From Sporosarcina sp. Marseille-Q4063 (GTDB taxonomy: Bacteria > Bacillota > Bacilli > Bacillales_A > Planococcaceae): a DNA stretch of 64,000 nucleotides. A program made the translations under genes and the position numbers. The DNA lies in NCBI RefSeq assembly GCF_018309085.1, contig NZ_CP070502.1, positions 3,591,001-3,655,000 of the forward strand, given 5' to 3'. A model generated the notes under the pieces. The model made no database searches. It was given only the letters and a program-made list of their open reading frames with translations, and was not told the DNA's origin. Of the stretch, positions 63,275-64,000 are shown in pieces. Each line of letters starts with the position of its first letter. The first letter of the stretch is position 1.

Positions 63275-64000
63275 ATGACTTTAAAGAAAATTGCCTTTAT
63301 AGGAACCGGTGTAATGGGCAGCAGCATTGTTCGACATTTACTTAAGGCTAACTATGAAGTTACTATTTACACACGCACGAAAGAACGTGCAACCGCTCTT
63401 ATTAGTGACGGTGCGAAATGGGCCCAGACGCCAAGTGAAGCAACAGCGGGGGCGAATATCGTTATTACGATGGTAGGATATCCTGTCGATGTGGAAGCTG
63501 TTTACTTTGGTTCGTCCGGTATATTTGAAGCGGGAAGTGAAGGCCAAATTATAATCGACATGACTACATCAAGTCCTGCATTAGCTAAACGCATTGCAAG
63601 CGTTGCAAACACTCGCAAAATGGCATCCATTGATGCGCCTGTTTCAGGTGGCGATGTCGGTGCTAAGAACGGCACGCTTTCTATTATGTGCGGCGGAGAC
63701 GAAGATGTATTTAATAGGGTTCGTCCAGTTCTGGAAGTTTTCGGGAAAGATATAATTTATCAAGGCGATGCCGGAGCCGGTCAACATACAAAAATGTGTA
63801 ACCAAATTGCCATCGCAACAAACATGATTGGCGTATGCGAGGCGATTGTCTATGCGGAGCAAGCAGGACTTGACCCTGAAAATGTTTTAAAGTCGATTTC
63901 AACGGGTGCTGCTGGATCTTGGTCACTATCCAATTTAGCGCCTCGCATGCTAAAGGATGATTTTGAACCAGGGTTTTATGTGAAACACTTTTTGAAGGAT
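63275..64000 (+). CDS. Beta-hydroxyacid dehydrogenase (3-hydroxyisobutyrate dehydrogenase family), partial
   Basis: The first 242 residues are in the window; the gene runs off the end. Rossmann motif IAFIGTGVMGSSI, substrate-binding DAPVSGGDVGAKNGTL and the catalytic Lys in GAGQHTKMCNQI are all present. The family reduces or oxidises 3-hydroxy acids such as 3-hydroxyisobutyrate, tartronate semialdehyde or glyoxylate; which one cannot be told here. ATG behind GGGAGGA. Starts a new unit after the terminator at 63157. Confidence 0.93.
   Translation, partial: MTLKKIAFIGTGVMGSSIVRHLLKANYEVTIYTRTKERATALISDGAKWAQTPSEATAGANIVITMVGYPVDVEAVYFGSSGIFEAGSEGQIIIDMTTSSPALAKRIASVANTRKMASIDAPVSGGDVGAKNGTLSIMCGGDEDVFNRVRPVLEVFGKDIIYQGDAGAGQHTKMCNQIAIATNMIGVCEAIVYAEQAGLDPENVLKSISTGAAGSWSLSNLAPRMLKDDFEPGFYVKHFLKD

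Overview
This window comes from a low-GC, endospore-forming member of the Bacillales, most likely a Planococcaceae (Sporosarcina-like) chromosome. The gene order follows the Bacillus subtilis yit, yjb and yjc regions in sequence: yitS-yitU-yitV-yitW, then fabH-fabF, trpS, spx, mecA, coiA, pepF, spxH, yjbI, yjbL, relQ, nadF, yjbO, prpE, then cotO, cotZ/Y, yjcZ, spoVIF, yjcF, yjcG, yjcH. Spore genes (spoVAC-AD-AE, coat genes, spoVIF, Spo0E-like) show it sporulates. A murE-prfC pair outside any cell-division cluster, with a DDPR specificity motif, suggests L-lysine peptidoglycan, as in Planococcaceae and staphylococci. Family assignments were made by eye; no database search was run.

Layout. 1-5.4 kb: the end of a membrane-anchored, catalytically degenerate GH13 protein, a leftward HAD-DegV-CoA-disulfide reductase operon, and yitV-yitW. 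5.4-10.5 kb: a ClpB chaperone without its N-domain behind a CtsR operator, a small membrane protein, and fabH-fabF behind a FapR operator. 10.5-15.6 kb: a mannose island, manP and manR leftward and manA rightward. 15.7-19 kb: trpS with a tryptophan T-box, and an exported glycosidase-like protein. 19-28.7 kb: the Spx/ClpP-adaptor and stringent-response block (spx, mecA, coiA, pepF, RoxS/RsaE-type sRNA, spxH, truncated haemoglobin, relQ, nadF, pseudouridine synthase, prpE). 28.7-34.5 kb: mgtE behind a structured leader, then spore coat, SpoVA and late sporulation genes. 34.5-38.4 kb: yjcF-G-H, a YutG-like gene and an 850-base gene-free stretch holding a repeat array and a candidate structured RNA. 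38.4-44 kb: decaying genes, tRNA-Val, a DNA glycosylase, dehydrogenases and two copies of a dispersed repeat. 44-56 kb: M42 peptidase, murE, prfC, an RND pump, a reductase, a manganese riboswitch with TerC, and a KtrB/D-type potassium channel. 56-64 kb: an orphan soluble sensor kinase, a MarR regulator, a Spo0E-like phosphatase, a MoxR-DUF58-DUF4129 operon with a duplicated last gene, and the start of a beta-hydroxyacid dehydrogenase.

The least explained signals are three intergenic arrays with a strict 21-bp period and a shared core (5.44, 37.03 and 52.08 kb), each just past an intrinsic terminator; a promoter-to-terminator segment of about 475 bases at 37.3-37.77 kb with strong bulged helices and a possible pseudoknot; and the mgtE leader, where two hairpins of one palindromic repeat family have complementary loops.
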